Assembly (NCBI GenBank): GCA_008973525.1
Contig: WACJ01000074.1
Coordinates: 1 to 64,000 of the forward strand
Direction of reading: 5' to 3'
Source: Stenopsyche tienmushanensis
Taxonomy: Eukaryota; Arthropoda; Insecta; Trichoptera; Stenopsychidae
Length of the DNA: 64,000 nucleotides
A program made the position numbers and the translations under genes. The first letter of the stretch is position 1. Every line of letters starts with the position of its first letter. This document shows, piece after piece, positions 1-10,738 of this stretch. The notes beneath the pieces are model-generated. The model was not told the DNA's origin and ran no database searches. It was given only the letters and a program-made list of their open reading frames with translations.

Positions 1-64
1 AAATACTGTATTTTTATACATCCAAAAGTATTTTAATATGGCATCAATTCAAATAGTGATTTAC

Positions 65-3000
65 CTCTAGCCTGATCGAACGGTCCGCCGTGAGCCATTA
101 TTGTCGTTAAAACCCTTTGGACGATACTCAAAGCGTTTGTAATACAACCTAATTGTAATTGGACATTGGCGACGTGCATTTCGATTATGGCAGCGTGGTA
201 ATACATGTAATTAGTGACTGCTATTGAAAGAGCTTCGTTTAAAAGTGTTATATTGCTCGATGAAATGCCGTGGATACCGCTGCAAGAATTTTCAATTTGT
301 GCCGCCAATACCATTGCTCTGATCCGTAAAGTGAGAAATAATTTGCTTTCTTCTTCAGAGTTACAATTGTTCAAGATATCATTGAGGCACGCCATGGCAT
401 ATACTGGTTCACCTTTGAGGAAGTGTAGCTCGCCTTTGATCAATTGACTTTCCCATCTATCAATTGACGCTAATTGATTCGCTGCTTGTTCTACTTCCTG
501 CCACTTTCCTGTTTTTTAATAATTGGAAATATTTAAAAAATCACGCTTGATAAGAGCACAATATAACTTATTATTCGATTTGATTTTTACGTTTATTTTG
601 TTCAAAAAAAGTATTAAATTGAACCTGAGAGTAAAGCACAATTTCCAGTGATAATGTGCTGAGTACGCATCCAGAGTAAACAATGGGGCGGCTTTGGTGC
701 GCGGATATGTGCATGTTGTAAAACGGCAGCTGCGCTCGTTCGCTGACCTTGAAGGGCTAACATTTGTGCAGTTCCACAAGTTGCGAGGATAGCAGCTTCA
801 CTTTCCCATTCGCCACCTAATAAATTGAATTATTGTAAAGCAAAGTCAAAACTATGTAAAGTGAATGAGTGTTTCACAATAGGCTGAAATGCAACTCGTG
901 GAGAGGTGGGCCATTGGAGAGGAAGAAGTCGCAAGCATGGCCAATGAGCTCTTTCGCTTTGCCTGGACGCCGCAATGCCAAGTTGTGCTGCGAGCGCGCG
1001 ACGGGCGCCAGTGTACTGGTGGAATGACACTGTCGCTGGATTACAATAAAAGTGCATAGCCTGGCATTAAAGAGCACAACGGTCCCCCGACAATCTGCCT
1101 TGTCTATAGAGACGCGAGGAAAGCATTGCAACGTAATCAAGAAAAGCAAGGTGCAATTCTGGGATGAGCTGTGTGACTCTGTCAATGCTGAACCGTGGGG
1201 GAAACCTTACCGAAGTGTAAGGTGGAAACTACAGGCCACAGACATGTACCTATTCCTGAGCAAGGCAGAAAACCTGGAATCCTTGATTGACACACTGTGT
1301 CCAACAGATAGGAATGCAAGGGTCACTACTGTTGACGTCGACGCAGAACCTCCCTTCACAATAGGAGAGCTCAACATGGCTATTGAATGCCCGGCATCCA
1401 ATAAAACTCCGGGAATAGACGGCGTCCTCAACAGAGGCATCGGGCAGGTTGCTGGTGCTGATTCAAACTTCCTACTAATGGTATAAAATACTTGCCTAGC
1501 AGGAGGAGTCTTTTCAGCATATTAGAAAAGACAGAAGCTGGTGCTTATCCTCAAAGGGAACAAGGGACCTCCAAACCCATCTGCGTACAGATTGTTGTGT
1601 AAGCTGGATGGGCTGGGGAAGCTGCTGGAAAGACTAATCCTCCAGTGACTCCAGCAACCTTAAGAGAATAGGAAAAGAGACAAACCCAAAATGCCATCAT
1701 TGTGGCACACACGACATTCATCTGCTCAGCATGGAGCATTGAAAGGGATACCCTATGCGAGGAGCTGGGAGCAAACTCCCTCTCGCCCAACAACATGATT
1801 CCTTCAATGCTCAAGGATGCTAGAGCATGGAATGCTGGACGAATTAGAAGAAGACAAGTGAAAACAACCTCACTGAGTCGACACTGAACTAACATTAAGA
1901 TAACGGAAGAGCCCAAGAGGGACACATCGCTGTCACCTTTATGCAATATTTAGCTAGGTGGCAGTAGAAGAGGAGGGGGGTTTTAGTGGGTAGAAATCCC
2001 ACACTACCACAAAGTGGTGGTGTGGGATTCGCCCAATGCAATGCTTTGTAATTGCTGCCAATCCTTTTCTATTAAATAAATAGGATCAAACCACGACATG
2101 AATGTTTACACAACCATCGTCTACCTTCTTTGCGAACTTACCTGTATTTAAATTAAGAAGCAGTTGACAACATACAGACATTTTTCTGTTTTCCATAAAG
2201 AGACCAAAGAACTGCTCGATTGGCCAAGCTTATTTGAACTAAGTCAGTCATTGAATGTTGACAATGCACAATATCTCCTTTCATGAGTGACTAAAAATAA
2301 AAATGAATCAATAAACATTTTCTTTACATTTAATAGGTTAAATGCATAATTAAAACATTGCTTACGCTGAATAAACTTGCAGGCATAACTTTTCGAGTCA
2401 CAGCATGTTGTACATAAGCCTGTGTAGCTAAAGCAGCTTTATGACGACAACAAGGCACACTCGGCTTTGGACTTCGAGAAGAAGGTAGAGGGCGGTTTCC
2501 AGCACCGTCCACTCTTTGCGCCCAACACGCCGCTTGCTGTAGGCATAAATTATCCCCGGCTTCTTGAGACATGACCATCGTCTCCTTTAGAGCGATTAAC
2601 GCTTGTTCCCTAAAAAATAAACGCTTATTACAAACCATTTTTTTAAAATACAACCAGATGTATTGAACGCAAACAAATACTTATGTCCAAATTGAGCGTG
2701 TAAAACAGCTAAATTCAACGACGCATATCTGAAACCCCTATTTCTATCAGCGCTCGAAGAATTCCCAGAAGATCCTGTCTTTGAACATCCGACGCTGCGA
2801 TCAAAACAACCATACAGACTGTCTAATGCTCCGCACAATTCTCTTTCACGGAGGCAGTTCAGATAGCTTAAAAAATGCTATAAATAAATGAGAATGATTT
2901 ATGCATAAATAAATATAGATTTTTCTTAACAGAAATTAAATCCGGTACAATTTGATAAATCTATTCACAATTCGTTGGATAATACAAAAGGATTTCTTAT

Positions 3001-4976
3001 ATGATAATGAGCCGCATCAATTGATTGCGAACGTAAACACGCAATGTAATAATGCACTTTTTTTAAGTGTAAAAAGAAATAGATCTTACAGCATCAGCAT
3101 AATCTGGATTGTCTCTTAACATTTTAGATATAGTTTCTTGAAGACGAGGAGGAGACATTGCTCGAGGTTCACTTGACTGAAGTAATGCGGCTGTTGTGCA
3201 GTAAAAAGTTCAGCTTGCTTTCTTGACCATTGACAATGTTCAAAACCACTATGCGAAGAAAAAAAATCAACAAGTTAAATATTTCACCATTTACAAGTTT
3301 CAGAGGCTCATATTCTAATATAATGATTTAAAGAAAAATAATTAACACTTTGCAGTCCATCGGAAGACACTAGGCTACTATGATTCATCTTATCACAAGC
3401 ATGTGTTTAGCTACGCTTATTTGAGTGATTTTCTTCTTATTTATGTATGTGTATGGTTTTCTAAATTATAACCCATTTTTTTTATAATTCAACTATAGAG
3501 TGTGCGGCAGGGAAATTACCTTATTTGAAATGTGCGCCCTGAAGCGACAATTATTCAAAGGGTGCTCATTCGAAAGAACGAGACCTAACGTTTTCTGTCA
3601 TGTAGATTTAGTAACGATCATGCATTGGACTGTCTTTAAATGTCTCTCTGTAACACGAAAAAATAATTATTATATTTCCTATCCTGTTTGTTTTATTCCT
3701 TTAATAAAATAAGGTAGTTTCCCTGCTGCATCCTGTATAATAATTGCTATCAGATGATTAACCAGTTTATAAACTGCATCTAAATAAATATGCCAGCGTT
3801 GTGCCAATAATGGACCACAAATGATAAGTACTACTTTCAAATCATAACTAAAAATATAACCACAAAAGTTGTAACATTTTACCTATCTCGGTCAAAAAAC
3901 ATTCTTTTTTTTGAATTCTCTACGCTTTGTTGAAATTTCTTTTCTTCAATTGTCATAGGGCAATCAATTATGCCATCTGAAGAATTCAATTTCTGTAATA
4001 ATAATACTATTAATTTGAATAAATCATGCTATACATTACGGTTAAATCATTTAGTTAATAGAATTACATCTTTACTGAAGCAGCGCATTAGGGATCCAGG
4101 TCGTCCCTTTTCATAATAACTGCAGAATGATCTATATACCGACGTTACTTGAGAAAAGGAAAGTTTGTCAAGGTATAACATCATTCTTCGTAAATATAGT
4201 CCTGAAATTATATATCCAATGTAAGACGATATTTAAAAAATTAGCAATAAAAGAAAATTTTAAACTTTCATTACCTAAAACGCTACTTTTACTAATTATA
4301 GAAGGATTTGTTTCTAACCGATCTGTCATCAACTTTTTAACTGCATCCGTAATGCAATCCATCAACGCATTGACACCGTCATCATAAATCTGTTTTAGCT
4401 GGTTACAAAAATTTTGCAAATGAACACTAAGCAGATTATATTTATCAGATGTTAGAAGAGTTTCCAGCTCTTTGAATTCTAAATCGGGACACTGAAAAAA
4501 ATGATTTCATATATTTAAAAAAAAAAATCTGTTTGTGTGAATTTTTCATTCTGAACAAATTGAATTTAACTTCTTACAATTAAGACTTTATGGTAATTAG
4601 ATAGTCGTCCTCCATAAAGCCATATGGTATAAATATAAATATTTTTTTCACATATATAAAAAGGAAAATGTAAGGTTACCTGTATCAACTTGAGAACTAG
4701 CATACAAAAATCTTTCCGGTGTCTTGGCTCCATAATATGATCCAATACTTTATCTTGAGCTAAAAGGATTTCAGTATATTACTTTTGAATATTGAAACAA
4801 TCTCCAAGTTCAACAGCAAAGCAATGATTACTCGTAAAATTACCTTCTTGCTTAAGAATACAGAATTCTTTTATAAAAACGACTACTGCTATCTTGTGGG
4901 AAGTAATATTTTCCATGTCATTTTTCTTCCCTCCATTTAAATTAAATATATTAACTTTTTGCCCTGGAAACACCAT
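65..4976 (-). CDS. APC5: Anaphase-promoting complex subunit 5 (APC5), eleven exons, 3' end outside window
   Basis: APC5 is a TPR-type scaffold subunit of the nuclear APC/C ubiquitin ligase that drives mitotic exit. Exons in transcript order are 4976-4844, 4759-4680, 4491-4275, 4201-4068, 3992-3883, 3248-3090, 2877-2681, 2609-2366, 2290-2142, 816-625 and 508-65. All have GT/AG ends and compatible phases once two one-base indels are allowed for. Family landmarks include SHKIAVVVFIKEF near the start, LRRMMLYLDKLSFSQV, NPDYADA then HFLSYLNCLRE, FRYASLNLAVLHAQFGH (TPR core), CLQQAACW, VQISLANRAVLWSLYGK and HGGPFDQARG. About 686 residues are present. From memory of the family length, roughly 70 C-terminal residues are missing beyond position 1. 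The start at 4976 gives a normal N-terminus; an in-frame upstream ATG at 5033 exists but a possible splice acceptor lies between. The 816/2142 intron holds an R1 LINE and the 3248/3883 intron a MITE. Confidence 0.93.
880..2060 (+). mobile_element. R1-clade non-LTR retrotransposon fragment, internally deleted and frameshifted
   Basis: It lies antisense inside an APC5 intron. The stretch at about 1140-1440 encodes the segment before and at the start of an R1-type reverse transcriptase (FWDELCDSVNAEPWGKPYR, then NKTPGIDGV). At 1530-1640, in another frame, comes LVLILKGNKGPPNPSAYR and LGKLLERLIL, the first RT block. The sequence then jumps to the C-terminal zinc-finger region (KCHHCG at about 1690; CSAWSIERDTLCEELG at 1726-1775). 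The catalytic YADD portion is absent. A 3' UTR with inverted GTGGG/CCCAC motifs ends near 2050. It is dead: stops, frameshifts and a large internal deletion. Confidence 0.85.
2142..2290 (-). other. APC5 exon 9 carrying an apparent one-base insertion
   Basis: This 149-bp exon reads as APC5 (IVHCQHSMTDLVQISLANR, then LWSLYGK) until a run of five A on the coding strand (T run at 2181-2185). After it the annotated frame hits a stop. Dropping one A restores an APC5-like leucine-rich ending and the phase needed by the next exon at 816. Flanking splice sites are intact (acceptor at 2291-2292, donor at 2141-2140). Either an assembly indel or a genuine lesion fits; the clean phase agreement favours the former. 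Confidence 0.8.
3090..3248 (-). other. APC5 exon 6 carrying an apparent one-base deletion
   Basis: The first half reads GFEHCQWSRKQAELFTAQQ and the second AALLQSSEPRAMSPPRLQE in a frame shifted by one base. The switch lies near 3191, where a doubled G on the coding strand seems to have become a single G. Exon length (159) and neighbouring phases both require one extra base. Both halves match the family's region ahead of the TPR core. Confidence 0.78.
3498..3735. mobile_element. Mariner-type MITE in an APC5 intron
   Basis: Terminal inverted repeats of about 30 bp frame a 238-bp element. The left end contains GGCAGGGAAATTACCTTATT, and the right end reads back as GCAGGGAAACTACCTTATT. TA dinucleotides flank both sides (3496-3497 and 3736-3737), as for Tc1/mariner insertions. 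No transposase domain is recognisable inside. Confidence 0.7.
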
Positions 4977-5414
4977 CTTGCTAACTGTCAAAAAATGAAA
5001 TACTAATGTTGCTATATGAAACGTTATTACCATTGAACGATGCCGATTTTTATCTTTTAATTATTAATTTAAATTATGGTATTAAAATATCCTAATTTTT
5101 ATATATTTATTCTATAGATTGAATATTTTAATTCAATAAATTTGTTCACATAAATTTGTATATATTTTTTAAATTAATATATAAAATAATGTGAAAATTG
5201 TTGATATATTTAAACATATTAAAAAGTGGATATTTATTCCAAATTTTGAAATGTGATAAATTCGATTCTGGAATGTAAATTAATCGTTATTGCAATGAAT
5301 TGTTTATATTTTTATGGTCGAATTTAGAGCACTTAAGGTAAACATCACTTGTCCATCTGCGCTGCTACATAACCTTAAGTAATACTCAACATAAATAAAG
5401 TAATTGATCAAATT
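4977..5414. promoter_or_regulatory. Shared APC5/PDE12 bidirectional promoter interval
   Basis: These 438 bp separate the two divergent start codons and are very AT-rich. A possible acceptor (GACAG) 8-12 bp upstream of the APC5 ATG hints at a 5' UTR intron. No clear TATA box or initiator could be assigned in such AT-rich sequence. The call rests on geometry. Confidence 0.6.
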
Positions 5415-7952
5415 ATGTTATATTTATTCACCGCAAATCGCATTAAAAAGTTATTTCCATTTTTTTCAAGAAATTATTGTCTCGTAAACTTACACAAGCA
5501 GAGTTCGAAAGTCATGGAAAAGGCTTATTTTAGACATCAGGACGGAGATGAACAGTTTCACCTTAATTTTTTGTACGGCGATGAAAAGCGCGGTGTCCAC
5601 CGACAGTTCAATTTCTCACGTCGCAATAGCGAAACGGTCGGAAGCTTGCTCGCCAGAATCACAACGAATGTCGAGAGAAGCTCTTTTGAAAAAAAAGAAA
5701 AAGCGAAAAGGCCAAGTAGGCGAAGAAGAATCGACCGAATCCTTCTCCATTCAATTGATCCAAAATGGTTCTGTCGTTTGCAATGAGAAAGTCTGTGTTG
5801 ATGTAATCAAATCGGAACATGAAACGTTTCTTCAAATTGTCGATAATAAGTTTACAATTACCGTAAATTGCCCTTGGATTTCAAATATGACATTGCCTTC
5901 TAGTGCTTTAGCAGGATTTCCAATATATCCGTTGAAATTTGAAGGAGTATGCATAGATAAAAAAAAATGCATTTTTATATGGTATGTAGCTAAATGTGCT
6001 AATCCCAATATTCAGACGATAGATTGGGAATTGGTTGGTCGTGGATTTATTTATTCGCCGTCGACTTCAGATATCGGGAAGAAATTAAAACTTGTTTGTA
6101 TTCCAGGTATTAAAATGTTTATCGTGTTTTATAATGTGTCGATTTAACAATCGTTCATCAAATATTTATTTTTTAGTCAACGGAAGTATAGAAGGGCCAG
6201 AAATGGAAATTATTTCGAAAAATAATGTTGAGGCAGGACCCGGAATTTGTCCATTTGAAAATCGATTTTTGTATACTCAAAAAAGATTGTCCGGTGATAT
6301 GTACGATTTATTATTTCACATTATTGATATTTTTTGTACGATTTCACAAAATTTGGTTAGTCAACAATTTTTTATTTGGATTGTTTGTTGATTGATGTTT
6401 ATTCTTGTTGTTAAAGGTTGCGAGTTGTCTCATATAATATTTTAGCAGATCTTTATTGTGATTCTGATTTCACTAGAAATGAATTATTTCCATACTGCCC
6501 ACCCTATGCATTGAATATTGATTATAGAAAACAATTATTTCTTAAAGAAATTTTAGGTAAATAATGGTATTAATAAATCATATTTATTAATAAGAATATA
6601 AATAAGACGATAAATTATTTTTATATCTTTAATTATAGGCTATAATGGTGATATTGTTTGTCTACAAGAAGTAGATATGAAAATATTTGAAAATGATCTG
6701 ACACAATTACTAGAAGCTAATTCATATGAAGGAATATTCACGAAAAAAGGAGGGGAAGTCACCGAAGGCCTAGCATGTTTTTTTCGCAATGATCGATTCA
6801 GGTTCGTTATTTCTCAAAATTCATATTTATGCATCGTTTTTAATTATTAAAGAACATTAGTATTCATATAAATTTTTAGGCTTATTGGTAAGAAGTCCTG
6901 TATTTTAGGTGAAGAATTAAAATCTCCCCTTTTCAAGGATATATGGTCATTAATCGAAAAAAATGAGCCTTATGTGAAAAGATTAGGACAAAGGACAACA
7001 GCTGTTCAAGCAGTCGCTATACAATCTCTGGAAAATTTGGACGAAATCATCGTAGTTGGCAATACACATTTTTATTTTCATCCTGATGCTGATCATGTTA
7101 GAATAATGCAAGGCGGTTTGACAATTTTGTGGCTGTGCGATCTATTGGAACAATTTAAAAAAGACGTAAGGCTCACGTATGATTTCTATATGGTCTTACA
7201 ATAAGGGCGCTCGATTTTTGGATGTAAATAAAACAAGTTGTGTGTGAGATAACCAATCAATTTTTTTTTCCATTTGAATGAATATTAGGCACATTTTAAA
7301 TCACACGGAATCCCTAATGACCGCTATAACCCGATATAAATTTCGAGTCCCTATTGAAAGACTGAATTTTTGCCACATCAAATTGTCATTAGGCTTAATT
7401 TATTATTGTTAAATTGATCAAAATTTTAGATGCCCGGCAAAAGGATCTCTTTGATCCTCTGTGGAGACTTTAATAGTGTTCCCGAATGTGGAGTTTATAA
7501 ATTATATACGACGGGTTCCATTCCTGCCGACTACATCGATTGGCGTAGCAGTGAGTATAATCGATAAATTTAAAGTTTTAATAATACGAATAGAGCAATC
7601 GTTACCGATATAATTTTTCAGATGAAGCTGAAGCCGTATCCGGCGTGACTCTCTCGCAACCATTACCGATGGCTAGCGCTTGTGGCACTCCCGCGTTTAC
7701 AAATTTTACTGCTGGATTTGTTGATTGTCTCGATTTTATTTATTACAATACCCAATGCTTCAATGTAATTCAGGTACGAGTCGTTGAATATTTCATTTTG
7801 TGATTTTTTCATGCAACTTCCCCAATGAGCTTTTTAAATTCCAGGTGGTTCCCTTCCCTACTCTAGAAGAAGTATCGCGGAATACGGCTTTACCGAGTGT
7901 TTTATTTCCGTCTGATCACGTGGCTTTAATTGCTGATCTTCAATTTAGATAA
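5415..7952 (+). CDS. PDE12: 2',5'-phosphodiesterase 12 (PDE12), mitochondrial, eight exons
   Basis: PDE12 is an exonuclease/endonuclease/phosphatase-fold enzyme that cleaves 2'-5' oligoadenylate and trims poly(A) of mitochondrial mRNAs in the matrix. Exons are 5415-6106, 6177-6300, 6417-6556, 6639-6801, 6880-7165, 7430-7550, 7622-7773 and 7845-7952, all with GT/AG ends. The product is about 594 residues after correcting one extra A in exon 1, close to the family size. The N-terminus is basic and hydrophobic, as in a mitochondrial presequence. The catalytic set is visible: VSYNILAD, E329 in CLQEVD, N434/H436 in GNTHFYFHP, D481/N483 in CGDFNS, D546 in DCLDFIYY, and D583/H584 in PSDHVALIADL. The start at 5415 leaves room for the presequence; a later ATG at 5514 (MEKAYF) would give a form without it. 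Confidence 0.94.
5689..5696 (+). other. A8 run with apparent one-base insertion in PDE12 exon 1
   Basis: Upstream of this run the protein reads VGSLLARITTNVERSS in one frame. Downstream, EEESTESFSIQLIQNGSVV and the rest of exon 1 are in the next frame. Removing one A joins them and gives the phase needed at the 6106 donor. The lysine-rich linker here is poorly conserved, so the exact join is uncertain by a few residues. Confidence 0.75.
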
Positions 7953-8017
7953 TTGAAAATGTAATTATGAATATTTACAATTTTTGTTATGTGTTAATTC
8001 CATATTTATAAATAGCA

Positions 8018-8023
8018 AATAAA
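8018..8023 (+). terminator. Poly(A) signal of PDE12
   Basis: AATAAA lies 66 bp after the PDE12 stop codon in an AT-rich 3' UTR. It is the first canonical hexamer downstream. Confidence 0.6.
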
Positions 8024-8779
8024 TCATGATATTTGACATGTTTATGGAGAAGATTAATGTTTTATTATTTACATTTTTTTGAACTTTTTAATGCTTCAAA
8101 TATGTATTTCAAAACTATTAAAATGTAAAAATAAATAATTGAAATAATATTGCATTGGTCGTCTGTGTCCACAAGAACGTTCTGAAAATAAAAGTGTTTA
8201 TTGAGACAATGTCCATTAACAATTATCTGATTTCCAAATATCAGATGTGTATTAGAATATAATGATTTTGTTGATACACATTTGAATCATATTTGAAATT
8301 TGTTTGTATTTTTTTCGATCGTTCGGACAATTTTGCCAGTGGTGATCATGCGTAAAAATACAGAACTTGAAGAGTGTATTTTTATGTGATTCATACAAAG
8401 ACAGTCAACTGTAAACAAAACAACAAAAATATTATAACTCCATAGACAAAAAAGGAAAAACATTATTTTTACTAGACAATGCACCGTCCCACCAACCCCT
8501 CAGACGAAAATAATAAAGAGAGTTATCAGTTTCCATACGAAAATTAATTTAAAAGATTGTTGCTACATCGCAGCCGATAGTTAAAATTCTTTAGATGTGT
8601 CAACTTTGAAAAAATCAATGAACAATGTTTTGAAATGACCTTTAGTAAGTTCCAGTAACGTGGTAGAATCTGATCTGAGGAAATAACTGAAGATATATCT
8701 GCCTCGGAAGAATAAAATCGAGAAGACGAAATTTGCGAAGGAGGAGATATTGGTTCTACATATTCTAAAGCCTTTTAGA

Positions 8780-9016
8780 TTCACCATGAAATGGATTGAG
8801 AATCAAGAAATGTGTAATTCAGAACAATTTATATGTGATTTGGCAGCTTTTAAAAGAGTTAGTTTAAAGCCAAAATCGATCATTGATTTTTTTTAATAAA
8901 AAATAATTTATTATACGTGTATGTAAATTCAGCAAAATAAAAAAATATTTATACTCGATTTTTGTCATGCGGACTACTTTCATCCCCAATTATTCCGGAT
9001 AATCGAGGTTCTACTG
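8780..9016 (+). mobile_element. pogo/Tigger transposon, 3' remnant
   Basis: A short frame reads MKWIENQE and, further on, LKPKSIIDFF, resembling the C-terminal tail of Tigger/jerky transposases. It is followed by the terminal sequence CCGGATAATCGAGGTTCTAC, which ends in CTG at 9016 and is followed by TA. This terminus is typical of Tigger elements. The 5' limit is unclear: the sequence from 8030 to 8780 is AT-rich with only broken frames. Confidence 0.6.
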
Positions 9017-9189
9017 TACTACAATATTATTTAATTTATATTATTTTATATTAATCGATGCTATTGAATATTGTGATTTTTTAAAATGAATTTAAATATG
9101 TATTTAATTGTTACCAATATTTTTACGGCTAATGTATTTATTTCCCAAAATGTGAGGAAAATATTTGTTGTGATCTGCTGTGGAGTCGG

Positions 9190-9350
9190 GAAAGATCGAG
9201 CGCTGGCAACCTCGATTCGAACCGGCCGTCGTCGCTCAGTTTCGTTTGTAGCGTCGCGGGGCGTGTGTGTGTCGATGCGGCGGCGCTCGGTCGCAAAGCG
9301 CGAACTTGTTCGTTCAAAAGGGAGTGCAAAGGGAATGTCGAAGCGGTGAA
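9190..9350 (+). promoter_or_regulatory. fz: GC-rich 5' leader and probable promoter-proximal region of frizzled
   Basis: Composition switches abruptly from AT-rich to GC-rich near 9185 and stays so through the exon, a CpG-rich block rare in this window. No TATA box is obvious. The transcription start cannot be placed from sequence. Confidence 0.45.
9275..9349 (+). CDS. Upstream ORF in the frizzled leader (24 codons)
   Basis: The ATG at 9275 opens a 24-codon arginine/lysine-rich reading frame that stops at 9347-9349, one base before the frizzled ATG at 9351. It lies in the GC-rich leader and has no recognisable domain. Its position suggests a role in limiting translation of the main ORF, but this is inference and no transcript start is known. 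Confidence 0.4.
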   Translation: MRRRSVAKRELVRSKGSAKGMSKR

Positions 9351-10518
9351 ATGGGGGCTCGGGCGCTCCGGCTGTGGCTGTCGGCGGCGGCGGCGCTGGG
9401 GGTCGCCGCCGGAGAGTCCCGCGTGACGGTGCTGCGGGGGGATCCGCTGCCGCCGCACGATATGTGCGAGCCGATCACCGTGGAGATGTGCTCCGGCCTG
9501 CAGTACAACCAGACCATGATGCCGAACCTGCTCGGGCACTCGAAGCAGGAGGAGGCCGGGCTGGCCGTGCACAGTTTCGCGGCGCTGGTCAAGATCAAGT
9601 GCTCGCCGCATCTCAACTTCTTCCTGTGTTCCGTGTACGTGCCCGTGTGCACCATCGTGGACAGGGTGCTGCCGCCCTGCCGCGGGCTGTGCGCGTCGAC
9701 GCGCGACGGCTGCGAGAAGACGATGGTGGAGTACGGCTTTGCCTGGCCGGAAGACCTGGACTGCTCGCACTTCCCGGAGTTCGGCAAGGCGCTCTGCGTG
9801 GGCGAGAACGAGACGGCGACGGGGGTCGGTGCGTCGTCGGACGGCTCGGGGGCTCGCCGGCCGCCCGTCGAGTTCGTCAGGCCGGGGCCTCCCCCGGGCG
9901 CGCGGGACCACGGCTTCGTGTGCCCCATGCAGCTGACGACGCCCAAGGGCTCGGAGTACTCGCTGCGCGTCGGCGACGAGATCGTGCCGGACTGCGGCGC
10001 CCCCTGCTCGGGCGCCTTCTTCTCGGAGCGGCAGCGGCGCTTCGCGCGCGGCTGGGTGGGCGCGTGGGGCGCGCTCTGCGCCGCCAGCTGCCTCTTCACC
10101 GTGCTGACGTTCCTCGTGGACCCGGAGAGGTTCCGCTACCCGGAGCGGCCGATCGTGTTCCTGTCGCTGTGCTACCTGATGGTGGCGGTGGCCTACACCG
10201 CCGGGTGGGCCGCCGGCGACTCTGTGAGCTGCGGGGAAGCCTTCCCGCCGCCCGTGCAGATCGACCGCCTGCGCATGGTGTCCACGGTCACCCAGGGCAC
10301 GAAGCGCGAGCCCTGCACGATCGTCTTCATGGCGCTCTACTTCTTCGGCATGGCTTCCTCGGTGTGGTGGGTGGTGCTCGCCCTCACCTGGTTCCTCGCC
10401 GCCGGCCTCAAGTGGGGCCACGAGGCCATCGAGGCCAACTCGCAGTACTTCCATCTTGCGGCCTGGGCAGTGCCCGCCATCAAGACCATCTCCGTGCTCG
10501 CGATGGGAAAAGTCGAAG
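9351..10518 (+). CDS. fz: Frizzled Wnt receptor, first coding exon (389 codons, 3' part not in window)
   Basis: Frizzled proteins are seven-pass plasma-membrane receptors for Wnt signals and planar polarity. Residues 1-21 form a signal peptide. The cysteine-rich Wnt-binding domain has all ten cysteines (39, 47, 84, 93, 100, 110, 114, 121, 138, 149), with N-glycosylation sequons at N53 and N153. A variable linker (157-188) leads to GFVCPMQL. TM1 is about 234-256 and TM2 268-288, followed by CGEAFPPPVQ; TM3 is 322-351 with WFLAAGLKWGHEAIE after it, and TM4 368-387. The exon ends inside a Gly codon after KVE at a strong donor (GGTGAGT). The conserved KVEG junction, FRYPERPIVFL and the GDSVSC motif fit fz/FZD1-2-7 best. 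TM5-TM7, the KTxxxW motif and the tail are absent from the rest of the window. ATG 9351 is the first in-frame ATG and starts a proper signal peptide. Confidence 0.95.
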
Positions 10519-10738
10519 GTGAGTCTCTTCCTCCTCTTTCGACGCGTTCAGCTCTCTCAACTGCAGTCTTACCTACCGACACGAATATTAATTATTCTTC
10601 ATCAATTTTTAACCCAATAAATACCGCTAATCTTGTATTTTTCTAAAATACGACTATCCAAGAAACATAAAAATATGCTTAGATTAACTGAATATATTAG
10701 GTATTTTTTTAAATTGTAATAATAAACCAGTGGTTATA

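Noticed and set aside
4779..5033. Using the upstream ATG at 5033 as the APC5 start
   Set aside because: The added residues are hydrophobic, not family-like, and an acceptor-like GACAG lies just before the ATG at 4976.
7953..8780. Several short frames between PDE12 and frizzled, including 8287-8484
   Set aside because: AT-rich, no domains. At most decayed Tigger flank.
9200..9225. tRNA T-loop-like GGTTCGAATC on the minus strand
   Set aside because: The neighbouring bases do not form a T-arm, and no acceptor or anticodon arm is present.
9138..10454. A 438-codon open frame antisense to frizzled
   Set aside because: It is a shadow of the GC-rich coding exon. Its translation is low-complexity (Arg, Ala, Gly, His) and has no domain.
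9374..10522. A 382-codon open frame in another plus frame of the frizzled exon
   Set aside because: Also a shadow. The true frame carries the signal peptide, ten CRD cysteines and TM helices.
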